Of a DNA stretch of 64,000 bases, positions 31,020 to 39,191 are shown one piece after another. Within the stretch, counting starts at the first letter, position 1; each line of letters begins with the position of its first letter. The stretch lies in the NCBI GenBank assembly GCA_964573115.1, contig CAZNIP010000001.1:1-64000 (forward strand), written 5' to 3'. The notes below the pieces were generated by a model. The model was not told the DNA's origin. It saw nothing but the letters and a program-made list of their open reading frames with translations, and searched no databases. This DNA comes from CAYOID01 sp964573115. GTDB taxonomy: Bacteria > Desulfobacterota > Desulfovibrionia > Desulfovibrionales > Desulfothermaceae. Position numbers and translations under genes: made by a program.

Positions 31020-32105
31020 CTACTCCTGGCCCGGTTTCTCCGCGCTGCCCTTGGTTCCGGCGTTCTTTGTCCCGTTGGCCTTGGCCTGCTGAGCATGCCG
31101 GTTGAGGTCAAACTTGCCGTACTTGATGTAGCCCAGGACATTGTTCAGGCGGGCGTCCGCCTCGTTCTCCACCGGAATGACGTTGCCGTCGATCAGGGGC
31201 TGGAGGTGCTTGGCCAGCTCCGTGGCCCCGCCACCGGTCAGGATGATGGCGTCCAGGTCCCACTCAGATTCCCAGAGGCGGTTGATGTCGTCGGCGATGG
31301 ACCCGGCGTAGTGGGCGTAGACTTTGTCCCGCAGGGTGGAGATGGTGTACTCCTTGCCCTTGATGCGGATCGAGCCTGAGCGGACAGCTTCGTAGAGCCG
31401 GTACAGCTCCACCGTGACGCCGCTGCGCTGCCTGAGCTTGCTGGCGATGGCCGTGAAGCACTTGGAGATGCCGGTGTCCACCGTGGCGCTGCCCCGCTCG
31501 ATGTATCGGAAGCGATCCAGGATGATGAAGTCTGTGGTCCGAAAGCCGATGTCCACGATGCCGACTTTCTGCTTGGTGAGCTGACGGTTGACGATGTGTC
31601 CGGTGCTGTCCATGAGCAGGTTGAAGAAGGAGCCCATGGGCTGGGGCACGAGCTTGACACTGGCGATGTGCATGATCTTGGAGGCTGATTTGCCGCTGCG
31701 ATTGTACGTGGTCAGGTTGTGCGTCCCAGTGAGCTGATCCCGGAATTTTTTCGAGTCTCTCTTGAAGTAGGTCACGGGGAGCCCGGAGACCACATGCAGG
31801 CTGACGTTGTCCCCGGCGCAGGCAGAGGTGGCCGTCAAGGCCAGGACTTTGAGATGGTTGGCGATGAGCTTGGACTGATCCAGGGTGAATTCACGCACAG
31901 TGGACTGTTTTTCAGCCAGGTCGCCCACAAAATAGGGCTCGTCCTCGATCTTGATGTGCAGGTTCCTGTCCTGGCTCAGATCTTCAAACTCTGTCTGGAA
32001 CTGGATATCGGCCTGCTCCCCGATCAGAGACTTGAAGATCACATTCTCCTGTCCATTGCTGGCTTTGGTGAAGCCAAAGCCGACGTCGATGCCGATCACA
32101 TCCAT
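31020..32105 (-). CDS. ParM/StbA-like actin homologue
   Basis: 361 residues. An actin-fold ATPase: phosphate 1 loop GIDVGFGFTKA at residue 4, phosphate 2-like GIVDIGFRTTDFIIL, and the adenosine motif ILTGGGATELA. The nearest groups are plasmid-segregating ParM/StbA and related archaeal-like actins. No ParR-like DNA-binding gene is adjacent on either side, and no plasmid gene is near, so partition is not supported by context. A Lys/Gly-rich tail of about 25 residues (HAQQAKANGTKNAGTKG) is low complexity. GGGAGGCATCC before the ATG fixes the start. Role unknown; cell-shape or cargo filament is possible. Confidence 0.8.
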   Translation of the reverse strand: MDVIGIDVGFGFTKASNGQENVIFKSLIGEQADIQFQTEFEDLSQDRNLHIKIEDEPYFVGDLAEKQSTVREFTLDQSKLIANHLKVLALTATSACAGDNVSLHVVSGLPVTYFKRDSKKFRDQLTGTHNLTTYNRSGKSASKIMHIASVKLVPQPMGSFFNLLMDSTGHIVNRQLTKQKVGIVDIGFRTTDFIILDRFRYIERGSATVDTGISKCFTAIASKLRQRSGVTVELYRLYEAVRSGSIRIKGKEYTISTLRDKVYAHYAGSIADDINRLWESEWDLDAIILTGGGATELAKHLQPLIDGNVIPVENEADARLNNVLGYIKYGKFDLNRHAQQAKANGTKNAGTKGSAEKPGQE

Positions 32106-32122
32106 GGATGCCTCCCTTTTCA

Positions 32123-32155
32123 GCTTGGCCTCAGGAGCCAAGCCCGTATGAAACT
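32123..32155 (-). repeat. Dispersed motif AGTTTCATACG plus hairpin, copy 2 (parM leader)
   Basis: On the minus strand AGTTTCATACG (32155-32145) is followed after one base by the perfect hairpin GCTTGGC-TCCTGAG-GCCAAGC (32143-32123), then the ribosome binding site and start of the ParM-like gene. The same order, motif then hairpin, occurs in the tolQ-tolR gap. Confidence 0.5.
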
Positions 32156-32252
32156 CGACTCCCGGGAAAGACCTGACCGCTTTTCTGCGATCAACGTGGC
32201 CGAGCCGAAATCCTCTTCCTCAGGTCAGGAATCGTTTCTCCCCTCAACCATC

Positions 32253-32289
32253 CACCTGTCAGCCCTGCCAGAGGCCGGGCTGACAGGTG
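32253..32289. other. Large hairpin between the epimerase and ParM-like genes
   Basis: CACCTGTCAGCCC (32253-32265) and GGGCTGACAGGTG (32277-32289) pair perfectly over 13 bases, with three more pairs inside after one mismatch and an AGA loop. It lies 16 bases past the stop of the minus-strand epimerase gene. A terminator is likely by position, although no T-run follows. Confidence 0.55.
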
Positions 32290-32305
32290 AGTGTTATCCC
32301 AAGTC

Positions 32306-33217
32306 TCAGCCCTCTGTAAACAGGTTCTCCAGGGCCTGTTCGATAGTGGGGAATGAAAAGTCAAAACCGGCCTTTTCCAGGGCCCTGGGGACAACCGGAG
32401 CCCCCTTGAGCAGCATCTGGGCCAGCTCCCCATAGACCATCTTGAGCACAGGGCCGGGGACCGGAAACAGGGACGGCCTCTTCAGGGCCCGGGCCAAGGC
32501 TCTGGTGAACTCCCCGTTGGAGATCTGCTCCGGGGCGCACATGTTCACCGGGCCGGAGAGCGCTGCGGTCTGCGCAGCAAAGGCAATGGCCCTGACCAGG
32601 TCCTGGATGTGAATCCAGGGAAAGGCCTGCCTGCCGTTCCCGACCCGGCCGCCCAGACCCTTGGAGAAGACAGGGAGCAGGTTTTCGATCACCCCGCCGC
32701 CCCGGCCCAGGACCGGGGCAAACCTGGCCACGACCACCCTTGATCCGAGCTGGGCCGCTTTTTCGGCCTCCCTCTGCCATTCGCCGCAAATACGGGCCAG
32801 AAAGGAGCTCCCCTGAGGGCTGTCTTCAGTCATGGGCGATTTTGACTCCAGGGGGTAGTAGCCCACGGCGTTGGCGTTGATCAGGACCGGCTTGGCGTGC
32901 GGACCGTTCTCAATGGCCTGGACCGCCATGCGGGTCGGCTGGATTCGGGTCTGCAGGAGAGCGTTTTTGACCTGGGGCGTCCAGCGGGTCATGATGTTCT
33001 TGCCCACCAGATTGACGATGACCTCCGCCTCTCCGGCCCGGTCCTGCCAATCACCGGGCTGGAGGGGATCCCCCTGGTGCCAGGAACAGGACCGGGGAAA
33101 GAGGTTCTTCTGGGCGGGATCCCGGATGAGAACCTCGACGTCGTGCTGTTCATCGAGCAGGAAGGGGATGAGGGCCTGGCCGACAAATCCGGTTCCACCA
33201 AGGATAAAAAAGCGCAT
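32306..33217 (-). CDS. TIGR01777-family NAD-dependent epimerase/dehydratase
   Basis: 303 residues. Atypical short-chain dehydrogenase fold: MRFFILGGTGFVGQALIPFL (NAD-binding GGTGFVG at residue 8), VNLVGKNIMTRW, INANAVGYYP, FLARICGEWQREAE, RFAPVLGRGGGVIENLLPVF, FPWIHIQDLVRAI and the C-terminal PRALEKAGFDFSFPTIEQAL. These are the hallmarks of TIGR01777 / SDR39U1 proteins. The Tyr of the family motif appears in VGYYP. No substrate is known for the family. It heads the minus-strand run 32306 from 33217, with the small gene upstream. Confidence 0.92.
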   Translation of the reverse strand: MRFFILGGTGFVGQALIPFLLDEQHDVEVLIRDPAQKNLFPRSCSWHQGDPLQPGDWQDRAGEAEVIVNLVGKNIMTRWTPQVKNALLQTRIQPTRMAVQAIENGPHAKPVLINANAVGYYPLESKSPMTEDSPQGSSFLARICGEWQREAEKAAQLGSRVVVARFAPVLGRGGGVIENLLPVFSKGLGGRVGNGRQAFPWIHIQDLVRAIAFAAQTAALSGPVNMCAPEQISNGEFTRALARALKRPSLFPVPGPVLKMVYGELAQMLLKGAPVVPRALEKAGFDFSFPTIEQALENLFTEG

Positions 33218-33255
33218 GATCCCTCCGTATCCGGAAAACCGAAATGACCATCCAG

Positions 33256-33534
33256 TCAGGATGAGTGCTTCCGCGACCTCTCTTCGTCCCTGAGGACACT
33301 CAGGGCGACCTCAAAATCATAGAGGGCCATGGGGTCCTGGGGGCCCCTGCCCTTGAACATCTGGGAGGCCTTTTTGGCGGCTTCATAGGTGATCCAGCCA
33401 TGCTCCTCCCACAGAGAGGGGTCGTCTGGGTGGTCCAGCCGGAACTCAACGATGCCGTCGTTGTCCCGGACGTACATCCTGAGCTGCTTGTTGGCCGGGT
33501 AGGGGTAGTAATAGAGGCCTTTACCGTCCTTCAT
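33256..33534 (-). CDS. Small conserved hypothetical protein
   Basis: 92 residues, soluble, rich in charged and aromatic residues (GLYYYPYPANKQLRMYVRD, FRLDHPDDPSLWEEHGWITYEAAKKA). I do not recognise a domain. Its start overlaps the 3' end of the AI-2E transporter gene by 14 bases, so translation is probably coupled. AGAGGATCACTC precedes the ATG. The open frame extends to 33699 but that part is the shadow of the transporter gene. Confidence 0.65.
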   Translation of the reverse strand: MKDGKGLYYYPYPANKQLRMYVRDNDGIVEFRLDHPDDPSLWEEHGWITYEAAKKASQMFKGRGPQDPMALYDFEVALSVLRDEERSRKHSS

Positions 33535-34633
33535 GAGTGATCCTCTTCTGACATGGTTGGGAGCTGTGTTCGTGGTCTGGGTGGGCTTCGTGCCGCTGGG
33601 GCCAGGCATTGATGACGGCATTGACCAGGGTGGCCAGGGGGATGGCGAAGAAGACCCCCCAGAAGCCCCAGATGCCGCCAAAAACGAGGATGCCGACAAT
33701 GATGGCCAAAGGGTGGAGCTTGACGATTTCAGACAGGAGCAGAGGCACCAGAAGGTTGCCGTCGAGAATCTGGATGATGATGTAGGTGATGATCACGTAG
33801 GCGAAGTGGGCGTCCCATCCCCATTGAAAATAGGCCACCAGGGCGACGGGGATGGTCATCACCGTGGCGCCCACATAGGGCACGATGACCGAGATGCCCA
33901 CCAGAAAGCTGAGGAGCAGGGCAAACTTGAGCCCGAGGATGAGAAAGCTGATGTAGCTCACGACCCAGACGATGAAGATCTCCCAGATCTTGCCCTGAAT
34001 GAACTTGGCCGTCTTCTGGTTGACCTCTTTCCAGACCGTGTTGGCCAGATCCCTTTTCTGGGGCAGAAACTTGATCACGAAGCCCATGATCTTGTCTTTG
34101 TCCTTGAGAAAGAAGTAGACCATGATCGGGACCAGGACCATGTAGATGACGGCATTGATCAGCCCCCGGACCGAGGCGATGGACAGGGAGAGCACGTTCT
34201 TGCCCAACCGTCCGACCTGGGTGCCGATGGTGTCGATGATCGTGTTCACCTGTTCCTGGTTGATGAGCTCCGGGTATTTCTCGGGCAGGAGCAGGAGCTG
34301 TTCCTGCCAGGAGGTGATCATGTTCGGCAGTTCCTGGAGGAACTGGGCGATCTGTCTGGTCATCAGGGGCACCAGGCCGAGCATGAGAAAAAAGAAGGCC
34401 AGGAGAAAGATGATGAAGACGATGTTCACGGCCAGGATTCTGGGCATTCTTCGGCATTCGAGTGGTCTGACCAGACCCTCCAGGAGGTAGGCCAGGACCA
34501 GGCCGGCGATGACCGGGGTCAGCACCTGACCCAGGGTCATGATGACGAGGATGATGATGGCCAGAAAGAAGAGAAAGAAGACCACCTGGGGATCGGACAG
34601 GTAGTGTCTCAGCCATTTGGTGATGATGTCCAT
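33521..34633 (-). CDS. AI-2E family transporter (PerM-like)
   Basis: 370 residues with about seven to eight membrane segments and the family layout: two N-terminal hydrophobic pairs (residues 17-60), GLVPLMTRQIAQFLQELP, a soluble stretch, MVLVPIMVYFFLKDKDKI, and the C-terminal FLVGISVIVPYVGATVMTIPVALV and GNLLVPLLLSEIVKLHPLAII. The substrate of this subfamily is not settled; autoinducer-2 export is known for one member only. The tail is His-rich. It starts one base from the UbiD-type gene, which suggests an operon. Confidence 0.9.
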   Translation of the reverse strand: MDIITKWLRHYLSDPQVVFFLFFLAIIILVIMTLGQVLTPVIAGLVLAYLLEGLVRPLECRRMPRILAVNIVFIIFLLAFFFLMLGLVPLMTRQIAQFLQELPNMITSWQEQLLLLPEKYPELINQEQVNTIIDTIGTQVGRLGKNVLSLSIASVRGLINAVIYMVLVPIMVYFFLKDKDKIMGFVIKFLPQKRDLANTVWKEVNQKTAKFIQGKIWEIFIVWVVSYISFLILGLKFALLLSFLVGISVIVPYVGATVMTIPVALVAYFQWGWDAHFAYVIITYIIIQILDGNLLVPLLLSEIVKLHPLAIIVGILVFGGIWGFWGVFFAIPLATLVNAVINAWPQRHEAHPDHEHSSQPCQKRITHEGR

Positions 34634-34634
34634 T

Positions 34635-36473
34635 TCAGATCACCCCCTCCAGGGGTCCCCCGGGGGCTCCGAGGCTGTCGACCCGCCTCTCTGTCTCCGG
34701 GTCGGACTCCAGCGGAGGAGCGTGATATGTTTTCAGTCTGGCGTCAACGAGCACGGCCGGGTGGCATCCCCAGTGCTTGCAGTGATAAAAGCTGTTCAGG
34801 CCGTAGATGTCGGTGGCGGGATCGGACCGGGTGAAGGTCACCCAGAGGAAGTCGTCCCAGGTCCTGGAGGTGAACTCGCTGTCGTCGGCCAAGACGATGA
34901 GGGGAAAGCCCTCCAGGCCGCCGAGCTCTGCAAGCTGGGCGCAGACGGATTCCAGCCCGGGGTCGGCGGCGTCCCTGGGCATCTCGTGTCTGGGACCCTG
35001 GAGGACGAGGATCCCCGGGGCCAGAACTCTGGGGTTTGACGTCGTCCCGGGCCATTTGAGCCGGGGCAGAGCAGTCTGGAGGCGTCGTTTTGGCTCTCCG
35101 GCTGCGGCAATGATGACCTTGGAGCCCTGATTGAGGCTGATGCCGGAGTAGTCCAGGGTGTCCATGGTCGTCCGGGTGATGAAGTGCAGATCCCGGGTCC
35201 AGTCCACTCTCTCCAGGAGGTGGTGGAAAAAGTCCGGGATGTTTCTGGCTGAGACAAAGGGGTCGTCTTCCCGGGCAATGATGAGCACGTACTTGGACAA
35301 AGCGGTCTGGGTGTTGCCCAGCAGGGCATGGGCATTGGTCATCAGCTCCTGGGGGATCCGCTCGCTGGAGAAGGGAACGTAGCGCTCGCTGCCGATGGCC
35401 AGCAGCAGGGGGTGAACCCCGGCCTGGTCCACAGCATTGACCTCGTGCACCCCCTCAAAGACCTGGGGCACGAGGGGGCCGGTGAGGTCGTGGATGAACT
35501 CACCCAGCACGGAGTCTTCCTGGGGAGGCCGTCCGACGGTGGTGAAAGGCCAGACAGCGTCCCTGCGGTGCAGGACCCTGTCCACAGTCAGAACTGGGAA
35601 GTCGTGGACCAGGCTGTAGTACCCCAGGTGATCGCCAAAGGGCCCTTCCGGCAGGTTGTGCTCGGGATAGACATGCCCGGAGATGCAGAAGTCGGCCTCA
35701 GCCGGGACCGGGAGCCCGTTGCCGGTTTGGGTGACGGCGATTCGGTGCCCGCCGAGCATCCCGGCGAAGGCCAGCTCGGGCATGCCCTGGGGCAGGGGCA
35801 TGACAGCGGCCAGGGTCATGGCCGGGGGGCCGCCGATGAAGACGTTGACCGCAAGTGGCCTGTGCCTGGCCAGGGCCTGGGCGTGGTGGTGGCCGATTCC
35901 CCGATGGATCTGGTAGTGGAGCCCCACTTCAGTGTTCAGGCTGAAGTCGTTCCCGCTCAGCTGGATGCGGTACATGCCCAGGTTGGAGGCCCGAAAACCG
36001 GGACGGTCCGGATCTTCCGAATAGACCTGGGGCAGGGTCACATAGGCCCCGCCGTCCTGTGGCCAGGAGATGAGCTGAGGCAGGTTGGAGACACAGGTCT
36101 CCTGCTGGGTCACGGCCGCGGCCCCAACCCGCCTGGGCCTGGTTCTCCAGAGCAGAGACGGCAGTTTGGGCACCAGCAGGGGGTGCCTGAAGAGCTCCAG
36201 GGGATCGGCTTTGATCTTGACCAGGTTCTGGAGGACCGGGATGGTGTCCTTGAAGATGGCCTGGAGGCGGTCCCTGGTTCCGAAGAGGTTGCCGGCCATG
36301 GGGAAGGGCGTGCCCCTGACCCTGGTGAAGAGCAGGGCAGGTCCCCCGGCCTGGAAGACCCTCCGCTGAATGGCCCCGACCTCGAGATGGGGGTCCACCG
36401 GGACATCGATCCTGATCAGGTCGTTCCTGGCTTCGAGATCCCGGAGGCAGTGGGAGAGAGTGCGGTAGCCCAT
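34635..36473 (-). CDS. UbiD-family decarboxylase (probable quinone biosynthesis)
   Basis: 612 residues, a full-length long-type UbiD. These enzymes use prenylated FMN to decarboxylate aromatic acids, commonly in ubiquinone or menaquinone synthesis. Family text: LRDLEARNDLIRID, GTPFPMAGNLFGTRDR, GMYRIQ, NVFIGGPPAMTLAAVMPLP, EADFCISGHVYPEHNLPEGPFGDHLGYYS and EVNAVDQAGVHPLLLAIG. The length fits menaquinone biosynthesis decarboxylases of anaerobes, but an aromatic-acid role cannot be ruled out. No UbiX flavin prenyltransferase is in the window. The start ATG 36473 is three bases from the FxsA stop on the same strand. Confidence 0.87.
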   Translation of the reverse strand: MGYRTLSHCLRDLEARNDLIRIDVPVDPHLEVGAIQRRVFQAGGPALLFTRVRGTPFPMAGNLFGTRDRLQAIFKDTIPVLQNLVKIKADPLELFRHPLLVPKLPSLLWRTRPRRVGAAAVTQQETCVSNLPQLISWPQDGGAYVTLPQVYSEDPDRPGFRASNLGMYRIQLSGNDFSLNTEVGLHYQIHRGIGHHHAQALARHRPLAVNVFIGGPPAMTLAAVMPLPQGMPELAFAGMLGGHRIAVTQTGNGLPVPAEADFCISGHVYPEHNLPEGPFGDHLGYYSLVHDFPVLTVDRVLHRRDAVWPFTTVGRPPQEDSVLGEFIHDLTGPLVPQVFEGVHEVNAVDQAGVHPLLLAIGSERYVPFSSERIPQELMTNAHALLGNTQTALSKYVLIIAREDDPFVSARNIPDFFHHLLERVDWTRDLHFITRTTMDTLDYSGISLNQGSKVIIAAAGEPKRRLQTALPRLKWPGTTSNPRVLAPGILVLQGPRHEMPRDAADPGLESVCAQLAELGGLEGFPLIVLADDSEFTSRTWDDFLWVTFTRSDPATDIYGLNSFYHCKHWGCHPAVLVDARLKTYHAPPLESDPETERRVDSLGAPGGPLEGVI

Positions 36474-36476
36474 AGC

Positions 36477-36869
36477 TCAGCGAAAGGTGATGTCGATATG
36501 GTCGCGATCCAAGGTGCCGGCCAGTTTTTTCCGGAGCCATTTCTTGAACCAGCCGCGGCTTGCGGGGATCAGAAGGAGCAGCCCGGCCGCGTCGGTGATG
36601 AACCCCGGGGTCAGGAGAACCACGCCGGCCAGGAAGATGATCAGGGCATCGACCATTTCTTCAGCCGGCATGACCCCCTGATCCAGGCTGGCCCGGATCT
36701 GGAGGAGCGTCCGCGTTCCCTCCATCCGGGCGAGAAAGGCTCCGGCAAAGGCGGTCAGAATGATGACGATGATCGTGTTCAGGGCCCCGATGGATCCGCC
36801 GAGCTTGATGAAGACGTAAATCTCGGCCACGGGGATGAGGGTGAAGGCCAGGAGCAGTTTGAAGAGCAT
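36477..36869 (-). CDS. fxsA: FxsA family membrane protein
   Basis: 130 residues with four hydrophobic stretches. FxsA hallmarks are AEIYVFIKLGGSIGALNTIIVIILTA (in parts), GAFLARMEG, the MPAEEMVDALIIFLAGVVLLTPGFITDAAGLLLLIP region and a basic tail. FxsA is an inner-membrane protein known for blocking exclusion of phage T7 by the F plasmid; its normal job is unknown. GCGGAGAATCC before ATG 36869 sets the start. It is upstream of the UbiD-type gene on the same strand. Confidence 0.88.
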   Translation of the reverse strand: MLFKLLLAFTLIPVAEIYVFIKLGGSIGALNTIIVIILTAFAGAFLARMEGTRTLLQIRASLDQGVMPAEEMVDALIIFLAGVVLLTPGFITDAAGLLLLIPASRGWFKKWLRKKLAGTLDRDHIDITFR

Positions 36870-36887
36870 GGATTCTCCGCGGAGCTG

Positions 36888-36915
36888 GATTTCACCCGCA
36901 GGCCCGGCTGAAATC
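36888..36915. other. Hairpin upstream of fxsA
   Basis: GATTTCA (36888-36894) pairs with TGAAATC (36909-36915), with three more pairs (CCG/CGG) inside after one mismatch. The GATTTCA...TGAAATC text resembles the arms of the inverted repeat at 23539-23570. Confidence 0.4.
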
Positions 36916-36987
36916 TCATGGTTCCTTGTCATTTTTCAGAGCCAGATTCTCTGATTGCAGCGGCCTCGAGCAGCGGGGCTGCCGGAA

Positions 36988-37260
36988 TCAGAGAGGGATG
37001 ATGCCTTTGATCGCGGCTGCAGCTTCGTAGACCGCAATGACCTCGTCGCTGGACGAGACTTCACAATTGGCCGTAACGCTGATATAGCGGCCATGTCTGG
37101 AAGGACGGGTGGAGATCTCATCCCGTTCTTCAAACAGGTCGAGAACGCTTTCAACCTTGTCTTTGGCCACGATGAATTTGAAGGTGTATGTTCCGGGCCA
37201 GTGGTGGTGCTGGTCCAGCAACTCTTTGAAATGCTTCGTCTTGTCTCCAACGGACTTCAT
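36988..37260 (-). CDS. DUF493 (YbeD-like) protein
   Basis: 90 residues. Matches the YbeD/DUF493 family: YTFKFIVAKDKVESVLDLF, STRPSRHGRYISVTANCEVSSSDEVIAVYEA and a C-terminal IKGIIPL. The E. coli member has an ACT-like fold and unknown function; some are linked to LipA/lipoate genes, but no lipoate gene is here. The start is taken at ATG 37260 (MKSVGDKTKHFK); the Shine-Dalgarno is weak. Confidence 0.82.
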   Translation of the reverse strand: MKSVGDKTKHFKELLDQHHHWPGTYTFKFIVAKDKVESVLDLFEERDEISTRPSRHGRYISVTANCEVSSSDEVIAVYEAAAAIKGIIPL

Positions 37261-37548
37261 GGCTGATGCTCTCCGGCTCACGCCTGGGACCGGCGCGGCC
37301 TCAGGCTGCATTGGCTGTTATCGGATCAAACCGCGGCAACCCTCTGCGTCTGAAGGAAGAAGGTCCGCTCTCGTCTTCGGGTGGGCTTCGACCCAGGGTC
37401 GGCCGCCATTGCGGCGGGCGGTCAAGGGCCCAGGAGGAAGACTCCCTCATGTGTTCGCAAGGACCATGACTCCCTGCGATCTGACACTATAGGATATCCT
37501 CCTGGAGTTTGGCAACGTCACCAACACCGTCCTGAACGAGGCACATCC

Positions 37549-39078
37549 ATGAACGATCATGTCCAGAGGATTGCCAGGAACGCCTCGGTCATCGCTGCCG
37601 CCACCCTGCTGAGCCGGGTGCTCGGCTTTGTCCGGGACGTGATCATCGCCTTTGCTCTGGGCGCAGGACCGCTGGCCGACGCCTTCTTTGTCGCCTTTCG
37701 CATTCCCAACGTCCTCCGCCGCCTGTTTGCCGAAGGGTCCCTGACCATGGCCTTCGTCCCTGTTTTCACCAGGATCCGTCAGCATCAGGGCGATCAGGCC
37801 GCCTTTGTCCTGGCCAGGTCCACCCTGGTCTGGCTGGTGATCATTCTGGGCACGATCGTCCTCGCGGTCCTGGCCGGGGCCAGGCCGCTGACCATGGCCA
37901 TCGCCCCCGGGTTCCTCAAGGACCCGGAGATCTTTGCTCAGACCGTGACCCTGGTTCGGATCTGTTTCCCTTACATTGTCTTCATTTCCGGGGTGGCCCT
38001 GTGCATGGGCGTGCTCAACTCCATGGGCCATTTCCTCGGCCCGGCCCTGGCTCCGTGCGTTCTCAATGTCGTCTTGATCCTCTCGGCCCTCTTCGGGGTC
38101 TGGTCGGGGATCGACGTCTCCCTGGCCCTTGCCGTGGGGGTGCTCCTGGCCGGCCTGGGCCAGTGGCTGCTGCAGCAGCCGTTCCTGCGCCGGCAGCAGT
38201 TTGCCTGGCGGGGTGAATGGTCGCTGTCCAATCAAGGCGTGAAGCGGGTCGGGCGACTCCTTCTGCCCACAGTGCTCGGAGCTGCGGTCTACCAGCTGAA
38301 CATCGTCCTGAACACGGTCCTGGCATCATTTCTGCCTCGGGGCAGCATCTCCTTCCTCTACTACGCAGACCGGCTGGTCCAGTTCCCCCTGGGGGTCTTC
38401 GGTGTGGCCCTGAGTACGGCGGCCTTGCCCAGTCTGGCCTCCCTGGTGGCTCAGGGCAGGAATGACGATTTTGCAGCCACGCTGAACGCGACCCTGGGCC
38501 TGACCCTGTTCATCAGCCTCCCGGCCATGGCCGGGCTGATTGGCCTGAGCGAGCCCCTGGTGCAGGTGCTCTTTGTTCGCGGCGCTTTTGATGCCCAGGC
38601 GGCCCAGGCCACGGCATGGGCCCTTGTGGGGTACAGTGTCGGCCTGCCTGCCTTTTCCATGGTCCGATCTCTGGTCTCAGCCTATTACGCCCTGGAGGAC
38701 ACCAGGACCCCGGTGATCGTGGCCTCGGTCTGCCTGATCCTCAACCTCGGACTGGGGCTCGCCCTGATGCAGTCCATCAGGCATGTCGGGCTGGCCCTGG
38801 CTGTGTCAGCAGCTTCCTGGGCCAACATCGTCCTTCTGGGAAGGCTGCTGCGCCGGAAGCTTGGAGCCTGGCTGGAGCTCACGCGAGGGCAGGGGATCAT
38901 GCTCGGCCTGAGCGCGGTTCTGGGCCTTGGATGCAGTCTGACCGCGCACTGGGGCTGGCCGGCCCTGCTGGGGATTCCCCTGTGGGCCGCAGGGTATGTC
39001 TTTGCAGCCAGGCTCTTCGGCCTGAAGGAGGCTGAGACGTTCACCCTGGCCGTGAGCAGGCGGTTGAAGAAGGTTTGA
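37549..39078 (+). CDS. murJ: Lipid II flippase MurJ
   Basis: 509 residues with about fourteen membrane segments. MurJ carries lipid II across the inner membrane for peptidoglycan synthesis. Hallmarks: AATLLSRVLGFVRDVIIAFALG, DAFFVAFRIPNVLRRLFAEGSLTMAFVPVF (in parts), FPYIVFISGVALCMGVLNS, LPRGSISFLYYADRLVQFPLGVFG and SLPAMAGLIGLSEPLVQVLF. The frame opens at 37381 but the homology and GAACGAGG before ATG 37549 set the start. The 288-base upstream gap (37261-37548) shows no other gene, only a short AGGATATCCT palindrome at 37491. Confidence 0.96.
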   Translation: MNDHVQRIARNASVIAAATLLSRVLGFVRDVIIAFALGAGPLADAFFVAFRIPNVLRRLFAEGSLTMAFVPVFTRIRQHQGDQAAFVLARSTLVWLVIILGTIVLAVLAGARPLTMAIAPGFLKDPEIFAQTVTLVRICFPYIVFISGVALCMGVLNSMGHFLGPALAPCVLNVVLILSALFGVWSGIDVSLALAVGVLLAGLGQWLLQQPFLRRQQFAWRGEWSLSNQGVKRVGRLLLPTVLGAAVYQLNIVLNTVLASFLPRGSISFLYYADRLVQFPLGVFGVALSTAALPSLASLVAQGRNDDFAATLNATLGLTLFISLPAMAGLIGLSEPLVQVLFVRGAFDAQAAQATAWALVGYSVGLPAFSMVRSLVSAYYALEDTRTPVIVASVCLILNLGLGLALMQSIRHVGLALAVSAASWANIVLLGRLLRRKLGAWLELTRGQGIMLGLSAVLGLGCSLTAHWGWPALLGIPLWAAGYVFAARLFGLKEAETFTLAVSRRLKKV

Positions 39079-39095
39079 TGGCCGAGGTGACCATC

Positions 39096-39125
39096 AGGTC
39101 GTGACCTCCTGCAGGAGACCTTTTT
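39096..39125 (+). terminator. Probable terminator after murJ
   Basis: AGGT (39096-39099) and ACCT (39118-39121) flank the self-complementary CTCCTGCAGGAG (39106-39117) with a six-base bulge, and a TTTTT run (39121-39125) follows. It lies 18 bases past the murJ stop. Confidence 0.5.
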
Positions 39126-39191
39126 GACGCGCATCGACACCCCCCTGGACGGAGCAGCCGGGAGTCAAGGCCATTTCATACCGCGTCCAGC

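Noticed and set aside
31020..32105. Integrated plasmid around the ParM-like gene
   Set aside because: No replication, ParR, relaxase or toxin-antitoxin gene is nearby and the neighbours are ordinary chromosomal genes.
37491..37500. AGGATATCCT palindrome as a murJ operator
   Set aside because: Ten bases is too short to separate from chance, and no promoter fits around it.
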